Below are positions 1 through 8,062 of a stretch of 64,000 nucleotides of DNA, piece by piece (positions within the stretch are counted from its first letter, which is position 1; each line of letters starts with the position of its first letter). The stretch spans positions 62,001 to 126,000 of the forward strand of contig NZ_JROO01000045.1 in the NCBI RefSeq assembly GCF_000826685.1, in the 5' to 3' direction. Made by a program: the position numbers and the translations under genes. The stretch is from Streptomonospora alba (lineage in GTDB: Bacteria; Actinomycetota; Actinomycetes; Streptosporangiales; Streptosporangiaceae). The notes beneath the pieces were generated by a model, which was not told where the DNA came from, did no database searches, and worked only from the letters and a program-made list of their open reading frames with translations.

Positions 1-798
1 GCGCAGCCCGCGCACGCCGGCCTCCAGCGGCGGGGCGAACGCCGAGCCGGGGTCGTCCAGAGCGAGCGGGCTGCGCGGGTCGGGTCCGGCAAGCACCGAC
101 AGCAGCAGCGCGGCGTCGTCGACGCCGCGGGCCATGGGCCCCTGCACCGACAGCGCCGACCAGCCCAGCGGTGCGGGATACTGCGGCACCCGCCCCGGCG
201 AGGGCCGCAGCCCCACCGCGTTGTTGAAGGAGGCGGGGTTGCGCAGGGAGCCGCCCATGTCCGAGCCCTCGGCCAGCGGGTGCAGGCCCGCCGCCAGCGC
301 GGCCGCCGCGCCGCCGCTGCTGCCGCCCGCCGAGCGCGTGGTGTCGTAGGGGTTGCGCGTGAGCCCGAAGACCGGGTTGAAGGTGTGGGAGCCGGCGGCG
401 AACTCGGGGGTGTTGGTCTTGCCGATGGTGATCGCCCCGGCCGCACGCATCCGCGCCACCACGAGTTCGTCGCGGTCGGGCACGTTGTGGGCGAACACGG
501 GCGAGCCGAAGGTGGTGCGCACCCCCGCCGTTTCGTGGGTGTCCTTGTGCGCGACCGGCAGGCCGTGCAGCGGCGGAACGTCTGCGCCGGAGGCCGCGAG
601 TTCGTCGGCGGCGTGCGCCTCGTCCAGAGCCTGTTCGCCGCACAGTGTGACCACCGCGTTGATCCGCGGGTTCACCGACCCGATCCGCTCCAGGTGGGCG
701 CCCACCACCTCGCGGGCGGAGACTTCCCGGGTGCGCAGCATCCGCGCGAGTTCGCGGGCCGGACGGTAGGTCAGGTCGGCGGTGTCGTCGTGGCTCAT
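1..798 (-). CDS. Amidase (amidase signature family), C-terminus cut by window edge
   Basis: The minus strand reads an open frame of 266 codons from an ATG at 798 to the window edge, so the C-terminal part is missing. It carries the amidase-signature Ser-cisSer-Lys triad: an AHKDT lysine near residue 83, the glycine/serine-rich GGSSGG stretch near residue 155, and a GSDMGGSLRNP block near residue 178. The family hydrolyses amide bonds in the cytoplasm; the substrate cannot be read from sequence. A GGAGGG ribosome site lies about 12 nt upstream. It diverges from the riboswitch-controlled chelatase gene and is not obviously part of the cobalamin locus. A second amidase starts at 45098. Confidence 0.9.
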   Translation of the reverse strand, partial: MSHDDTADLTYRPARELARMLRTREVSAREVVGAHLERIGSVNPRINAVVTLCGEQALDEAHAADELAASGADVPPLHGLPVAHKDTHETAGVRTTFGSPVFAHNVPDRDELVVARMRAAGAITIGKTNTPEFAAGSHTFNPVFGLTRNPYDTTRSAGGSSGGAAAALAAGLHPLAEGSDMGGSLRNPASFNNAVGLRPSPGRVPQYPAPLGWSALSVQGPMARGVDDAALLLSVLAGPDPRSPLALDDPGSAFAPPLEAGVRGLR

Positions 799-1009
799 CT
801 GCGGCACAGCCCTCCGGGTCGTGGGAGCCGTCCGCCGGCCCGGGGGCCGGTCGGCGGCCTGGTGGCCGAGTACGGTCATCCCACACCGGTGCGGCGGCCG
901 GTGCAAGGGTGATCGTCGCCGGAACGCCGCCGCGGCGGTGGGCGGATCTCGCCGAGGCCGCGGGGTGCGGTGCGCATGGGCCGACGCGGTGGGGGCGCTC
1001 CGGGTGCGG

Positions 1010-1015
1010 TATGAG
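1010..1015 (+). promoter_or_regulatory. Candidate -10 element ahead of the first cobalamin riboswitch
   Basis: A TATGAG hexamer sits just upstream of the first paired region of the riboswitch, which would place transcription start near 1022. No convincing -35 is visible. Inferred from position only. Confidence 0.35.
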
Positions 1016-1019
1016 ACTC

Positions 1020-1225
1020 TTGTGGGCGGTGCCGGCGCTGGGCGACACCCGGCCGCAGCCGTGCGGTCACGCCCCAGCACGCAGGAACCCGGTGCGAATC
1101 CGGGACGGTCCCGCCACTGTGGCCAGGGAGCGGCCCGCAACGAGCGCCACTGCCGGATGTCCTCCGGTGGGAAGGCGGCGGGCGAGCGGTGATCTGGAAG
1201 TCAGGAGACTGCGCGGCACCGGGCA
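1020..1225 (+). promoter_or_regulatory. Cobalamin (AdoCbl) riboswitch upstream of the chelatase-cobO unit
   Basis: The conserved core reads GAACCCGGTGCGAATCCGG at 1085-1103, followed by the CCCGCCACTGT block at 1110-1120. The B12 box (AAGTCAGGAGACTGCG) lies at 1198-1213. These are the hallmark segments of the cobalamin riboswitch in the right order and spacing. The B12 box ends about 55 nt before the GTG start of the chelatase gene, so control is probably at ribosome access or premature termination when adenosylcobalamin is plentiful. Outer helix boundaries are approximate. Confidence 0.92.
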
Positions 1226-1268
1226 AAACCCCCTATGGGCGTGGATTCCCGAGGAAGGACTGACCTGC

Positions 1269-3404
1269 GTGAGCGCTCCAGCTCGCTATCCCTTCAGCGC
1301 GGTCGTCGGTATGGACGACCTGAAACTCGCGCTGCTGATCAACGCCGTCTCCCCGGACGTCGGCGGCGTCCTGGTGCGCGGTGAAAAGGGCACCGCCAAG
1401 TCGACCGTGGTGCGCGCGCTCGCGTCGCTCCTGCCCGACCTCGACGTCGTCCAGGACTGCCGGTTCGCCTGCGACCCCGCCGCCCCCGACCCCCAGTGCC
1501 CCGACGGGCCCCACAGCGACTCCGCGGTGCCCTCCGAGCGGTCGGCGCGGCTGGTGGAGCTGCCGGTGGGCGCCAGCGAGGACCGGCTGGTGGGCTCGCT
1601 GGACATCGAACGGGCCCTGACCGAGGGCGTCAAGGCCTTCGAGCCCGGCCTGCTCGCCGAGGCCCACCGCGGCGTCCTGTACGTCGACGAGGTCAACCTG
1701 CTGCACGACCACCTCGTCGACCTGCTGCTGGACGCCGCCGCCATGGGCACGTCCCACGTCGAGCGCGAGGGCGTCTCGGTGCGCCACGCCGCGCGGTTCC
1801 TGCTCGTGGGGACGATGAACCCCGAGGAGGGCGAGCTGCGTCCGCAGCTGCTGGACCGGTTCGGCCTGACCGTGGAGGTGGCCGCCACCCGCGACCCGCA
1901 GCTGCGCGCCGACGTGGTGCGGCGCCGGCTCGCATTCGAGGCCGACCCTGAGGGCTTCGCCGCGGGCTACGCCGACGACGAGGCCGAGCTGGCCGGCCGC
2001 ATTCGTGCCGCCCGCAAGCGCCTGCCCGGCGTGGTGCTGACCGACTCCGCGCTGCGCCAGGTCACCGCCGTCTGCGCGGCCTTCGACGTCGACGGGCTGC
2101 GCGCCGACATCGTCACCGCCCAGGCCGCCATGGCCTTGGCCGCTTGGCGCGACCACGGCGAGGTCACCGCCGACGACGTGCGCGACGCCGCCCGGCTCGC
2201 CCTGCCGCACCGGCGCAGGCGCGACCCGTTCGACGCCCCCGACCTCGATGAGGACCGGCTCCAGGAGGCGCTGGACCAGGCGGGTGATGCGGACCCAAAA
2301 GACCCGGGTGAGCCCGGCGGCGCCGACGACGACCCCGGAGGCGGGGACGACGGAGGCGGCGGTGGCGGCGAAGCCGAGGCCGAGGGACCCGATCCGAGCG
2401 CTCCGGCCGAGGAGTCGTCCGACGGGGACGCGGGCGGCGAGCCGGAACAGGGCGAGCCCCAAGCCGGCGACGGCGAGCACGACCCCGCCGGGCCCGAGCG
2501 GCCCGCCGGTTCCGGGCAGCGCGCCGAGGACGACAGCGGCTCCGGCGACGAGCAGTCGCCGCCCCGACCGCAGGACCCCGGCCAGGGGCGCCAGGCCGAG
2601 GCGGGCGAGACCTACAAGCCCCGCCTGTTCAGCCTCAGCGGCGTCGGCGAAGGCGCACCGGGCCGCCGCTCCCGCGCCGAGACCCCCTACGGCCGCACGT
2701 CGGGTGCGCGCGTGCCCCGCTCGTCGGTGCGGGGCCTGCACCTGACGGCCACCCTGCGCGCGGCTGCGCCCTATCAGCGCGCCCGCGGCCGCTCCGGCCC
2801 CGGACTCCTCGTTCGGTCGGGCGACCTGCGTGAAACCGTGCGCGAAGGACGCGAGGGCAACCTCGTGCTGTTCTGCGTTGACGCCAGCGGCTCCATGGCC
2901 GCGCGGGAGCGGATGCGCGCCGTCAAAGGAGCGGTGCTCAGCCTGCTGAAGGACGCCTACCAGCGGCGCGACAAGGTCGGACTGATCACCTTCCGCGGCA
3001 CCGGCGCCCAGGTGGAGCTGCCGCCGACCTCCTCGGTCGAGGCCGGTGCGCGGCGGCTGCACGAACTGCGCACCGGCGGACGCACCCCGCTTGCCGCGGG
3101 CCTGGCGCGCTCGGCGGAGGTGCTGCGCGTCGAGCGGCTGCGCGACCCCAGCCGCCGCCCGCTCCTCGTGGTCGTGACCGACGGGCGCGCCACGCGCGGC
3201 GGCCTGGACCAGGCGCTGCGCGCCGGCGCGCGGATCGGCGCGCGGGGGGTGCACGGCATCGTCGTCGACTGCGAGTCCGGGCCGGTGCGCCTGGGGCTTG
3301 CGGATCGCCTGGCCGCCGAAATGGGCGGCGAGGCGGTGCGCCTGGAGGAGTTGGGCGCCGACGCGTTGAGCGGCCTGGTGCGCTCCACCCGCAGCGCGGC
3401 GTGA
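1269..3404 (+). CDS. Chelatase ATPase/VWA fusion protein (ChlI/BchI-ChlD/BchD-like)
   Basis: This 711-residue protein joins an AAA+ ATPase domain (Walker A GEKGTAKST at residues 38-46, Walker B LYVDEV near 137) to a C-terminal von Willebrand A domain with a MIDAS motif DASGSM near residue 538. An acidic, Gly/Pro-rich linker runs from about 335 to 447. It resembles the I and D subunits of magnesium chelatase in one chain, as found in actinobacterial cobalamin loci where the partner is CobN. The GTG start at 1269 is chosen because GAGGAAGGA lies 10 nt upstream and the frame before it is riboswitch sequence. No cobN is present in the window, so its catalytic partner is unassigned. Confidence 0.9.
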   Translation: MSAPARYPFSAVVGMDDLKLALLINAVSPDVGGVLVRGEKGTAKSTVVRALASLLPDLDVVQDCRFACDPAAPDPQCPDGPHSDSAVPSERSARLVELPVGASEDRLVGSLDIERALTEGVKAFEPGLLAEAHRGVLYVDEVNLLHDHLVDLLLDAAAMGTSHVEREGVSVRHAARFLLVGTMNPEEGELRPQLLDRFGLTVEVAATRDPQLRADVVRRRLAFEADPEGFAAGYADDEAELAGRIRAARKRLPGVVLTDSALRQVTAVCAAFDVDGLRADIVTAQAAMALAAWRDHGEVTADDVRDAARLALPHRRRRDPFDAPDLDEDRLQEALDQAGDADPKDPGEPGGADDDPGGGDDGGGGGGEAEAEGPDPSAPAEESSDGDAGGEPEQGEPQAGDGEHDPAGPERPAGSGQRAEDDSGSGDEQSPPRPQDPGQGRQAEAGETYKPRLFSLSGVGEGAPGRRSRAETPYGRTSGARVPRSSVRGLHLTATLRAAAPYQRARGRSGPGLLVRSGDLRETVREGREGNLVLFCVDASGSMAARERMRAVKGAVLSLLKDAYQRRDKVGLITFRGTGAQVELPPTSSVEAGARRLHELRTGGRTPLAAGLARSAEVLRVERLRDPSRRPLLVVVTDGRATRGGLDQALRAGARIGARGVHGIVVDCESGPVRLGLADRLAAEMGGEAVRLEELGADALSGLVRSTRSAA

Positions 3405-3413
3405 GCGCCGGAC

Positions 3414-3433
3414 GGCTGCCGCCGAAGGCAGCC
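3414..3433 (+). terminator. Small hairpin after the chelatase gene
   Basis: GGCTGCC and GGCAGCC form a 7-bp stem with a 6-nt loop 10 nt after the stop. It has no U-tract, so it may act as a weak or partial terminator or mRNA stabiliser ahead of cobO. Confidence 0.3.
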
Positions 3434-3600
3434 GAACCGCGCGCCGCGGCTCCGCGACCGCGCCGCGCCCGCTGGACGCCGCGCCCGCCGGAGGCAGCGT
3501 CCCCGGCGACCTGATCCCGCGAGGTGTCCCGACCGCCTTCGGCGAGGCACCCGGTACCGATCCGATATCCCGACACACCCGACGAACCGAGGGGACACAC

Positions 3601-4203
3601 ATGCCGCAGGGACAACCCGACTACGTGCCCGACGACGGGCTGACCACACGCCAGCGCCGCAACCGCCCGCTGCTGATCGTCCACACCGGGCCGGGAAAGG
3701 GGAAGTCGACGGCCGCGTTCGGGCTGGCCACTCGCGGCTGGGCCCAGGGCTGGGACATCGGCGTCTTCCAGTTCGTGAAGTCGGCGAAGTGGCGCATCGG
3801 CGAGGAGCGGGCGCTGAACGTGCTCGGCGAGTCCGGCGAGGGCGGCCGGGTCGACTGGAACAAGATGGGCGAGGGCTGGTCGTGGATCCAGCGCGCCGGT
3901 ACCGAGGAGAACCACGCGGCCGACGCCGCCGAGGGCTGGGCGCAGATCAAGCGCGACCTGGCCGCCGAGACCTACCGGCTCTACGTCCTCGACGAGTTCA
4001 CCTACCCGATGAAGTGGGGCTGGGTCGACGTCGACGACGTCGTCGAGACCCTGACGCAGCGCGGCGGGCAGCAGCACGTCATCATCACCGGCCGCGACGC
4101 GGACCCGCGCCTTCGCGAGGCCGCCGACCTCGTCACCGAGATGACCAAGGTCAAGCACCCGATGGACGCCGGGCAGAAGGGCCAGCGCGGCATCGAGTGG
4201 TGA
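3601..4203 (+). CDS. cobO: Cob(I)yrinic acid a,c-diamide adenosyltransferase
   Basis: The 200-residue protein has the CobO/BtuR P-loop GPGKGKST at residues 30-37, the VFQFVKSAKW and VLDEFTYP blocks, and full family length. CobO transfers the adenosyl group of ATP to Co(I) corrinoid, forming the Co-C bond of coenzyme B12. The ATG at 3601 is preceded by a GAGGGG ribosome site. It follows the riboswitch-controlled chelatase gene by 196 bp on the same strand and probably shares its transcript, although a separate promoter in that gap cannot be excluded. Downstream is a long convergent non-coding stretch. Confidence 0.95.
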   Translation: MPQGQPDYVPDDGLTTRQRRNRPLLIVHTGPGKGKSTAAFGLATRGWAQGWDIGVFQFVKSAKWRIGEERALNVLGESGEGGRVDWNKMGEGWSWIQRAGTEENHAADAAEGWAQIKRDLAAETYRLYVLDEFTYPMKWGWVDVDDVVETLTQRGGQQHVIITGRDADPRLREAADLVTEMTKVKHPMDAGQKGQRGIEW

Positions 4204-4971
4204 TGCCGCAGAGCACCTGAACCACGGGCGTCGACCGGTGGCGGACGCCGACGGTGCCGGGACGCGGGGTTGAACGAAGTCGGTGGGCGGCGGCTGGCGA
4301 GGGTTGGCGACGGCCGGTGCTGCGGGGCGCGGGGTTGGGCGCCCGGCGGTGGCGGCGAGGACGGCGGGTGTCTGGGGTCGGCGTTGGCCGGTGCTGTCGG
4401 CATAGGGCTGATCGTCCGGCGATCGGCGGCGAGGGCGGCGGATGGCCGAGGTGGTCAGGAGTCGGAGCTGCCGGCGAATGACCCAGCGCCCGGCGCCAGC
4501 GGCATTCCGCGTGCATGGATGCACTCCGGGCGCCCTGCCGACCGCCAGGGGCCCGACTTGCCCGAGTTGTTCCCACGGCACCGCCCGCATCAGCGTTGAT
4601 CTTGTACCTACAGTCACATGTGATCGCTCACAATGACCGCAGGTACAAGATCAACGCGGGAAACGCGCAGGGCGATCGAGGAGACCGTCGGCGCCGGCCC
4701 GTGGCGAACCGCGAACCGCCCCTACGGCAGCGGAACCGACTACCGCCGACCCCGGATGTCCACCGCCTTCGCCGCTCCGACGGGTGCCCGACCATCCGCT
4801 CGCAGCACCGACCGACGCTGCCCCCACCTCCCGGCGTCGGCGCCTTCCCGCCGACGCTTGACCCTCTACTCCCGGTCCCGGTCAGTGCGGCGTGGAGCGG
4901 CTCCCTGCCCCCGTCTCCAGCGAGGCACCCGACGCTCCTACGGGGCAACCCTCTACGCCGGTACCGGCCCC
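4204..4971. other. 768-bp convergent non-coding region
   Basis: No reading frame here looks like protein: candidate frames give low-complexity Arg/Gly/Pro translations without family features. The only structured element seen is the long inverted repeat at 4593-4657. The flanks are GC-rich and unremarkable. The stretch separates cobO from the oppositely oriented acetyltransferase gene. Confidence 0.6.
4593..4657. repeat. 17-bp perfect inverted repeat with palindromic spacer
   Basis: GCGTTGATCTTGTACCT (4593-4609) is repeated exactly in reverse complement at 4641-4657. The 31-nt spacer holds a second perfect palindrome, TCACATGTGA (4614-4623). Local AT content is well above the surrounding sequence. 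It could be a bidirectional terminator, but the AT-rich arms and internal palindrome look more like a dispersed palindromic element. Confidence 0.75.
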
Positions 4972-5562
4972 CTACACCCCCGCCTGCTGCAGGTCGGCCG
5001 GGATGAGGCTGTAGACGGCCAGGTCGGCGCGGCCCTCGTGCAGCGGCATCGCGTTGCGTTCGGTGCCCTCGTAGGTGAACCCCGACCTCTCGGCCACGCG
5101 CCGCGACGCCGTGTTGCCCGTGGCGGCCTTCAGCTCCACGCGCTCGAACTCCAGGTCGAGCAGCGCCCACCGGGACACGGCCACCACGGCCTCGGTGGCA
5201 AGGCCGCGTCCGCGCGCCCGCGGGCACAGCCAGTAGCCGACCTCGGTGGAGCGGGCGCGCCACATGGTGCGGTTGAGGCCGATCGAGCCCAGGTAGGCGC
5301 CGGTCACGGCGTCAACCGCCGCCCACTGCTGGCCGTCGCCGCCCACCCGGGCCTGGGGGGCTGCCACCAGGCACCACTGCTCGGCGTCGGCGCGCGTGTA
5401 GTCCGCTCCCGGGCGCGGCATGGGCAGCCAGCGCTGAACGCCGGGATCGGAGGCGCCGCGGTAGACGGCGTCGATGTCGTCGTGGGTGTGCGCGCGCAGC
5501 ATCAGCCGCTCTGTCTGCAGCACCACCGACGGCATCATCGGTGCCTCGACCGCGCCGGTCAC
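4972..5562 (-). CDS. GNAT acetyltransferase (RimJ/RimL-like) coupled to cobB
   Basis: The 196-residue protein has a GNAT fold of the RimJ/RimL type: an N-terminal LQTERLMLR strand, an acetyl-CoA loop around PRARGRGLATEA near residue 120, and the late ERSGFTYEG block. RimJ/RimL relatives acetylate N-termini, other proteins or small molecules; no substrate is evident here. The GTG start at 5562 is preferred because it overlaps the cobB stop as GTGA and has GAGGGGG about 9 nt upstream; an ATG 8 codons in is possible. The overlap implies translational coupling to cobB. Confidence 0.85.
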   Translation of the reverse strand: MTGAVEAPMMPSVVLQTERLMLRAHTHDDIDAVYRGASDPGVQRWLPMPRPGADYTRADAEQWCLVAAPQARVGGDGQQWAAVDAVTGAYLGSIGLNRTMWRARSTEVGYWLCPRARGRGLATEAVVAVSRWALLDLEFERVELKAATGNTASRRVAERSGFTYEGTERNAMPLHEGRADLAVYSLIPADLQQAGV

Positions 5563-6956
5563 TTCGCCACCCCCTCGGCGCAGGCACGCACCGCGCCCAG
5601 GAACCTTCCCGCGATCGCGGGAAGACCGGCCCAATGCACGTGCAGGTACGAAGCGCTGATGGTGTCAGAGGCGAACCCCTCGCCTCCATCGCTTTTCCAC
5701 TGCCATGCCGGCCGCTCGCCGAACCGCGGCTCGACTGCGGTGCGGTGGAACTCGTGGCCGCGCACTCGGGTGCCCGCTCGGGCGAGCAGGGTGTCGCCGA
5801 CCGCGACCGCGGATCGGTAACCCAGCGTCAGCGAGCCGGTCATCGCGGCGTCGGCGGGCAGCACACCGCACATCGGTGCGCCGTCGAGGCTGCGGCACAG
5901 GTAGAGCAGCCCGGCGCACTCGGCGGCGACCGGCGCTCCGCGCGCGGCCAGGGCGGCGACCTCGCCGCGCAGCGCCGCGTTGGCCGAAAGCTCGGCGGCG
6001 TGCACCTCGGGGAACCCGCCGCCGACGATCAGCGCGTCCGTCCCCTCCGGCAGTGCCTCCTCGCGCAGCGGGTCGACGGCGTGCACCTCCGCGCCGCCGG
6101 CGCGCAGCAGCTCCTCCTGCTCGGTGTAGCCGAAGGTGAAGGCGGGACCTCCGGCGACGGCGATGCGCGGCGGAGGCGTCTGCGCAGGGATACGCCACTC
6201 CTGCGCCTCCGCGGCGGCGTCCCACGGCTCGGCGGCCAGGGGCGGGGCGGCGCGGGCGACAGCGCGCAGCGCATCCAGGTCGCAGAACCGGGCCACCAGC
6301 TCGCCCAGGTCCCGCACCGCTCGGTGCGCCTCACCCGCCCGCTCGGCGGCGGGGATCAGGCCCAGATGGCGCGCGGGCGTGTGCACCTCCTCACGGCGCC
6401 GGACGACGCCCAGCACCTCGGTGCCCGCGTCCTCCAGAGCGGCGCGCAGGATGTCCTCGTGGCGCTGCGACCCCACGCGGTTGAGGATCACCCCCGCGAT
6501 GCGCACGCGCGGGTCGTAGGTGCAGAACCCGTGCACCAGGGCCGCCACCGAGCGGGCGCTGCGGGAGGCGTCGACCACCAGCACGACGGGCGCGCCGAGC
6601 AGCGCCGCAACGTGCGCGGTGGAACCGGGGTCGCCCGGTCCGGCGGGTGCCGCGGAGTCGGCGGCGCCGTCGAACAGGCCCATCACCCCCTCCACGACGG
6701 CGATGTCGGCGCCGGCGGCCCCGTGCAGGAACAGGGGTGCCACGCGCTCCTCGCCGCACAGCACCGGGTCGAGGTTGCGCGGCGGTCGACCGGTGGCCAG
6801 CGCGTGGTAGCCGGGATCGATGTAGTCGGGTCCCACCTTGTGCCCACTGACCCGGTCGCCGCGGGCCGCCAGCGCCGCCATCAGGCCGGTGGCGATCGTC
6901 GTCTTGCCGCTGCTTGAGGCAGGGGCCGCGATCACCACACGCGGAATCACGGGCAC
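5559..6956 (-). CDS. cobB: Cobyrinate a,c-diamide synthase
   Basis: The 465-residue protein has an N-terminal P-loop APASSSGKTT (residues 11-20) of the dethiobiotin-synthase-like domain and a C-terminal type 1 glutamine amidotransferase domain with the catalytic cysteine in AAECAGLLY near residue 345 and a histidine in GHEFHRT. CobB/CbiA amidates the a and c side chains of (hydrogeno)cobyrinate using glutamine and ATP. Translation starts at a GTG with GGAG upstream. It is divergent from cobI and ends in a 4-nt overlap with the acetyltransferase gene. Confidence 0.95.
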   Translation of the reverse strand: MPVIPRVVIAAPASSSGKTTIATGLMAALAARGDRVSGHKVGPDYIDPGYHALATGRPPRNLDPVLCGEERVAPLFLHGAAGADIAVVEGVMGLFDGAADSAAPAGPGDPGSTAHVAALLGAPVVLVVDASRSARSVAALVHGFCTYDPRVRIAGVILNRVGSQRHEDILRAALEDAGTEVLGVVRRREEVHTPARHLGLIPAAERAGEAHRAVRDLGELVARFCDLDALRAVARAAPPLAAEPWDAAAEAQEWRIPAQTPPPRIAVAGGPAFTFGYTEQEELLRAGGAEVHAVDPLREEALPEGTDALIVGGGFPEVHAAELSANAALRGEVAALAARGAPVAAECAGLLYLCRSLDGAPMCGVLPADAAMTGSLTLGYRSAVAVGDTLLARAGTRVRGHEFHRTAVEPRFGERPAWQWKSDGGEGFASDTISASYLHVHWAGLPAIAGRFLGAVRACAEGVAK

Positions 6957-6978
6957 GCCGCTCCACTCTCCTTCACGT

Positions 6979-7011
6979 CACTCGCCGCCGCTGCCGACCG
7001 GGCGGCGAGTG
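6979..7011. repeat. 11-bp inverted repeat in the cobB/cobI divergent region
   Basis: CACTCGCCGCC (6979-6989) and GGCGGCGAGTG (7001-7011) form a perfect 11-bp stem with an 11-nt loop. It begins about 23 nt upstream of the cobB start and would fall in the cobB leader RNA if transcription begins further out. Confidence 0.55.
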
Positions 7012-7055
7012 GCCATGGTAGGCCGTACCCGGCCCGCTCAGGCCCGCAGCCCCTG

Positions 7056-7090
7056 CTCGCGGCCGGGCTCGGGCCGGGCCCGGCCGCGAG
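7056..7090. repeat. 13-bp inverted repeat in the cobB/cobI divergent region
   Basis: CTCGCGGCCGGGC (7056-7068) pairs perfectly with GCCCGGCCGCGAG (7078-7090) across a 9-nt loop. It lies between the two divergent cob units, about 20 nt before the candidate cobI -10 element. It may be an operator, an attenuator or an insulator; the sequence does not decide. Confidence 0.55.
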
Positions 7091-7109
7091 TGAGCGCACG
7101 CCGTCCCGA

Positions 7110-7115
7110 TACGCT
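7110..7115 (+). promoter_or_regulatory. Candidate -10 of the cobI operon
   Basis: TACGCT matches the TAnnnT -10 form seen repeatedly in this window, 89 nt before the cobI start. No clear -35 is visible. No cobalamin riboswitch lies between it and cobI. Confidence 0.35.
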
Positions 7116-7203
7116 GACCCAGACCTCCCCACAGCGCAGCGCCGCGCCCCCGCGGCCGTGCGGCGGAGGTGCGCAGAACGCAGTCGACGAGGGAAGCGGT
7201 GGT

Positions 7204-7947
7204 ATGGGCACGGGCGGACGGCTGGTGGGTGTCGGCGTCGGACCGGGCGACCCCGAACTGGTCACGGTCAAGGCGGTGCGGCGCATGCGCGAGGCCGACA
7301 CCGTGATCGTCCCGGTGCTGGCCGGTGACGAGCCGGGTCGCGCCGAGGCCACCGTGCGCGCCCACGTCGACGGCTCCCGCATCGAGCGCGCCGTCTTCGC
7401 GCTCAACGACCGGCACGGCCTCAGCAAGCGCCGGGTGCGCGCCTGGGACGAGGCCGCCCGCGCCGTGCTGCGCCGGTTCGAGGAGGGGAAGGCCACGGTG
7501 GCCTTCGCCACCATCGGCGATCCCAACGTCTACTCGACCTTCACCTACCTCGCGCAGACCGTGCGCGAGATGGCCCCTGAAACCGAGGTGGAGACGATCC
7601 CCGGCGTCACCGCCATGCAGGACCTGGCTGCGCGATCCGGCCGCGTCCTGGCCGAGGGCTCCGAACCCCTCACCCTGTTGCCCGTCACCGGCGGCGTGGA
7701 GCGGCTGCGCTCGGCGCTGGACTCCGACGCCACAGTCGTCGCCTACAAGTTCGGCCGATTCGCACCGCAGGTGGCCGAAGCCGTGCGCGAGTCGGGCCGC
7801 GGCGAGGACTCCGTCTACGGCGCCCGGTTGGGCCTGGACGACGAGGAGATCGCGCCGCTGGACAAGCTCGACGGCGCCGACCTGCCCTACCTGTCCACGC
7901 TCATCGCACCCGCCCGCCGCGAAGCCGGGCGCGGCGGGAAGCTGTGA
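7204..7947 (+). CDS. cobI: Precorrin-2/cobalt-factor II C20-methyltransferase
   Basis: The 247-residue protein is a class III tetrapyrrole methylase: N-terminal GVGVGPGDPELVT near residue 8, the FATIGDPNVYST loop near 98, and the ETIPGVTAMQ block near 130. The GDPNVYST signature is typical of C20-methyltransferases (CobI/CbiL), which methylate C20 of the corrin precursor with SAM. The ATG at 7204 has a GAGGGAAG ribosome site. It heads the operon cobI-cobM-cbiD-GNAT-cobL-cbiG/cobJ and is divergent from cobB. CobI and CbiL cannot be separated by sequence inspection; the neighbouring cbiD and cbiG favour the cobalt-containing substrate. Confidence 0.93.
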   Translation: MGTGGRLVGVGVGPGDPELVTVKAVRRMREADTVIVPVLAGDEPGRAEATVRAHVDGSRIERAVFALNDRHGLSKRRVRAWDEAARAVLRRFEEGKATVAFATIGDPNVYSTFTYLAQTVREMAPETEVETIPGVTAMQDLAARSGRVLAEGSEPLTLLPVTGGVERLRSALDSDATVVAYKFGRFAPQVAEAVRESGRGEDSVYGARLGLDDEEIAPLDKLDGADLPYLSTLIAPARREAGRGGKL

Positions 7948-8062
7948 GGCCGCCCCCTCGGGCGGGCCGCCGGCGGTAGAGACCGCGGACGAAGCGACCA
8001 CGACCACGACAGCGCGGGCGGCCGGCGCACTTCGCGCCGCGCGCCCCGACCACGAGAGGTGA

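Noticed and set aside
1233-3602. Long minus-strand open frames opposite the chelatase gene (hundreds of codons)
   Set aside because: They are Arg/Gly/Ala-rich shadows caused by high GC, overlap a gene with clear AAA+ and VWA domains, and carry no family motif.
4254-4599. Possible small genes downstream of cobO
   Set aside because: Translations are Gly/Arg-rich with no ribosome site or motif, and two overlapping frames are equally open.
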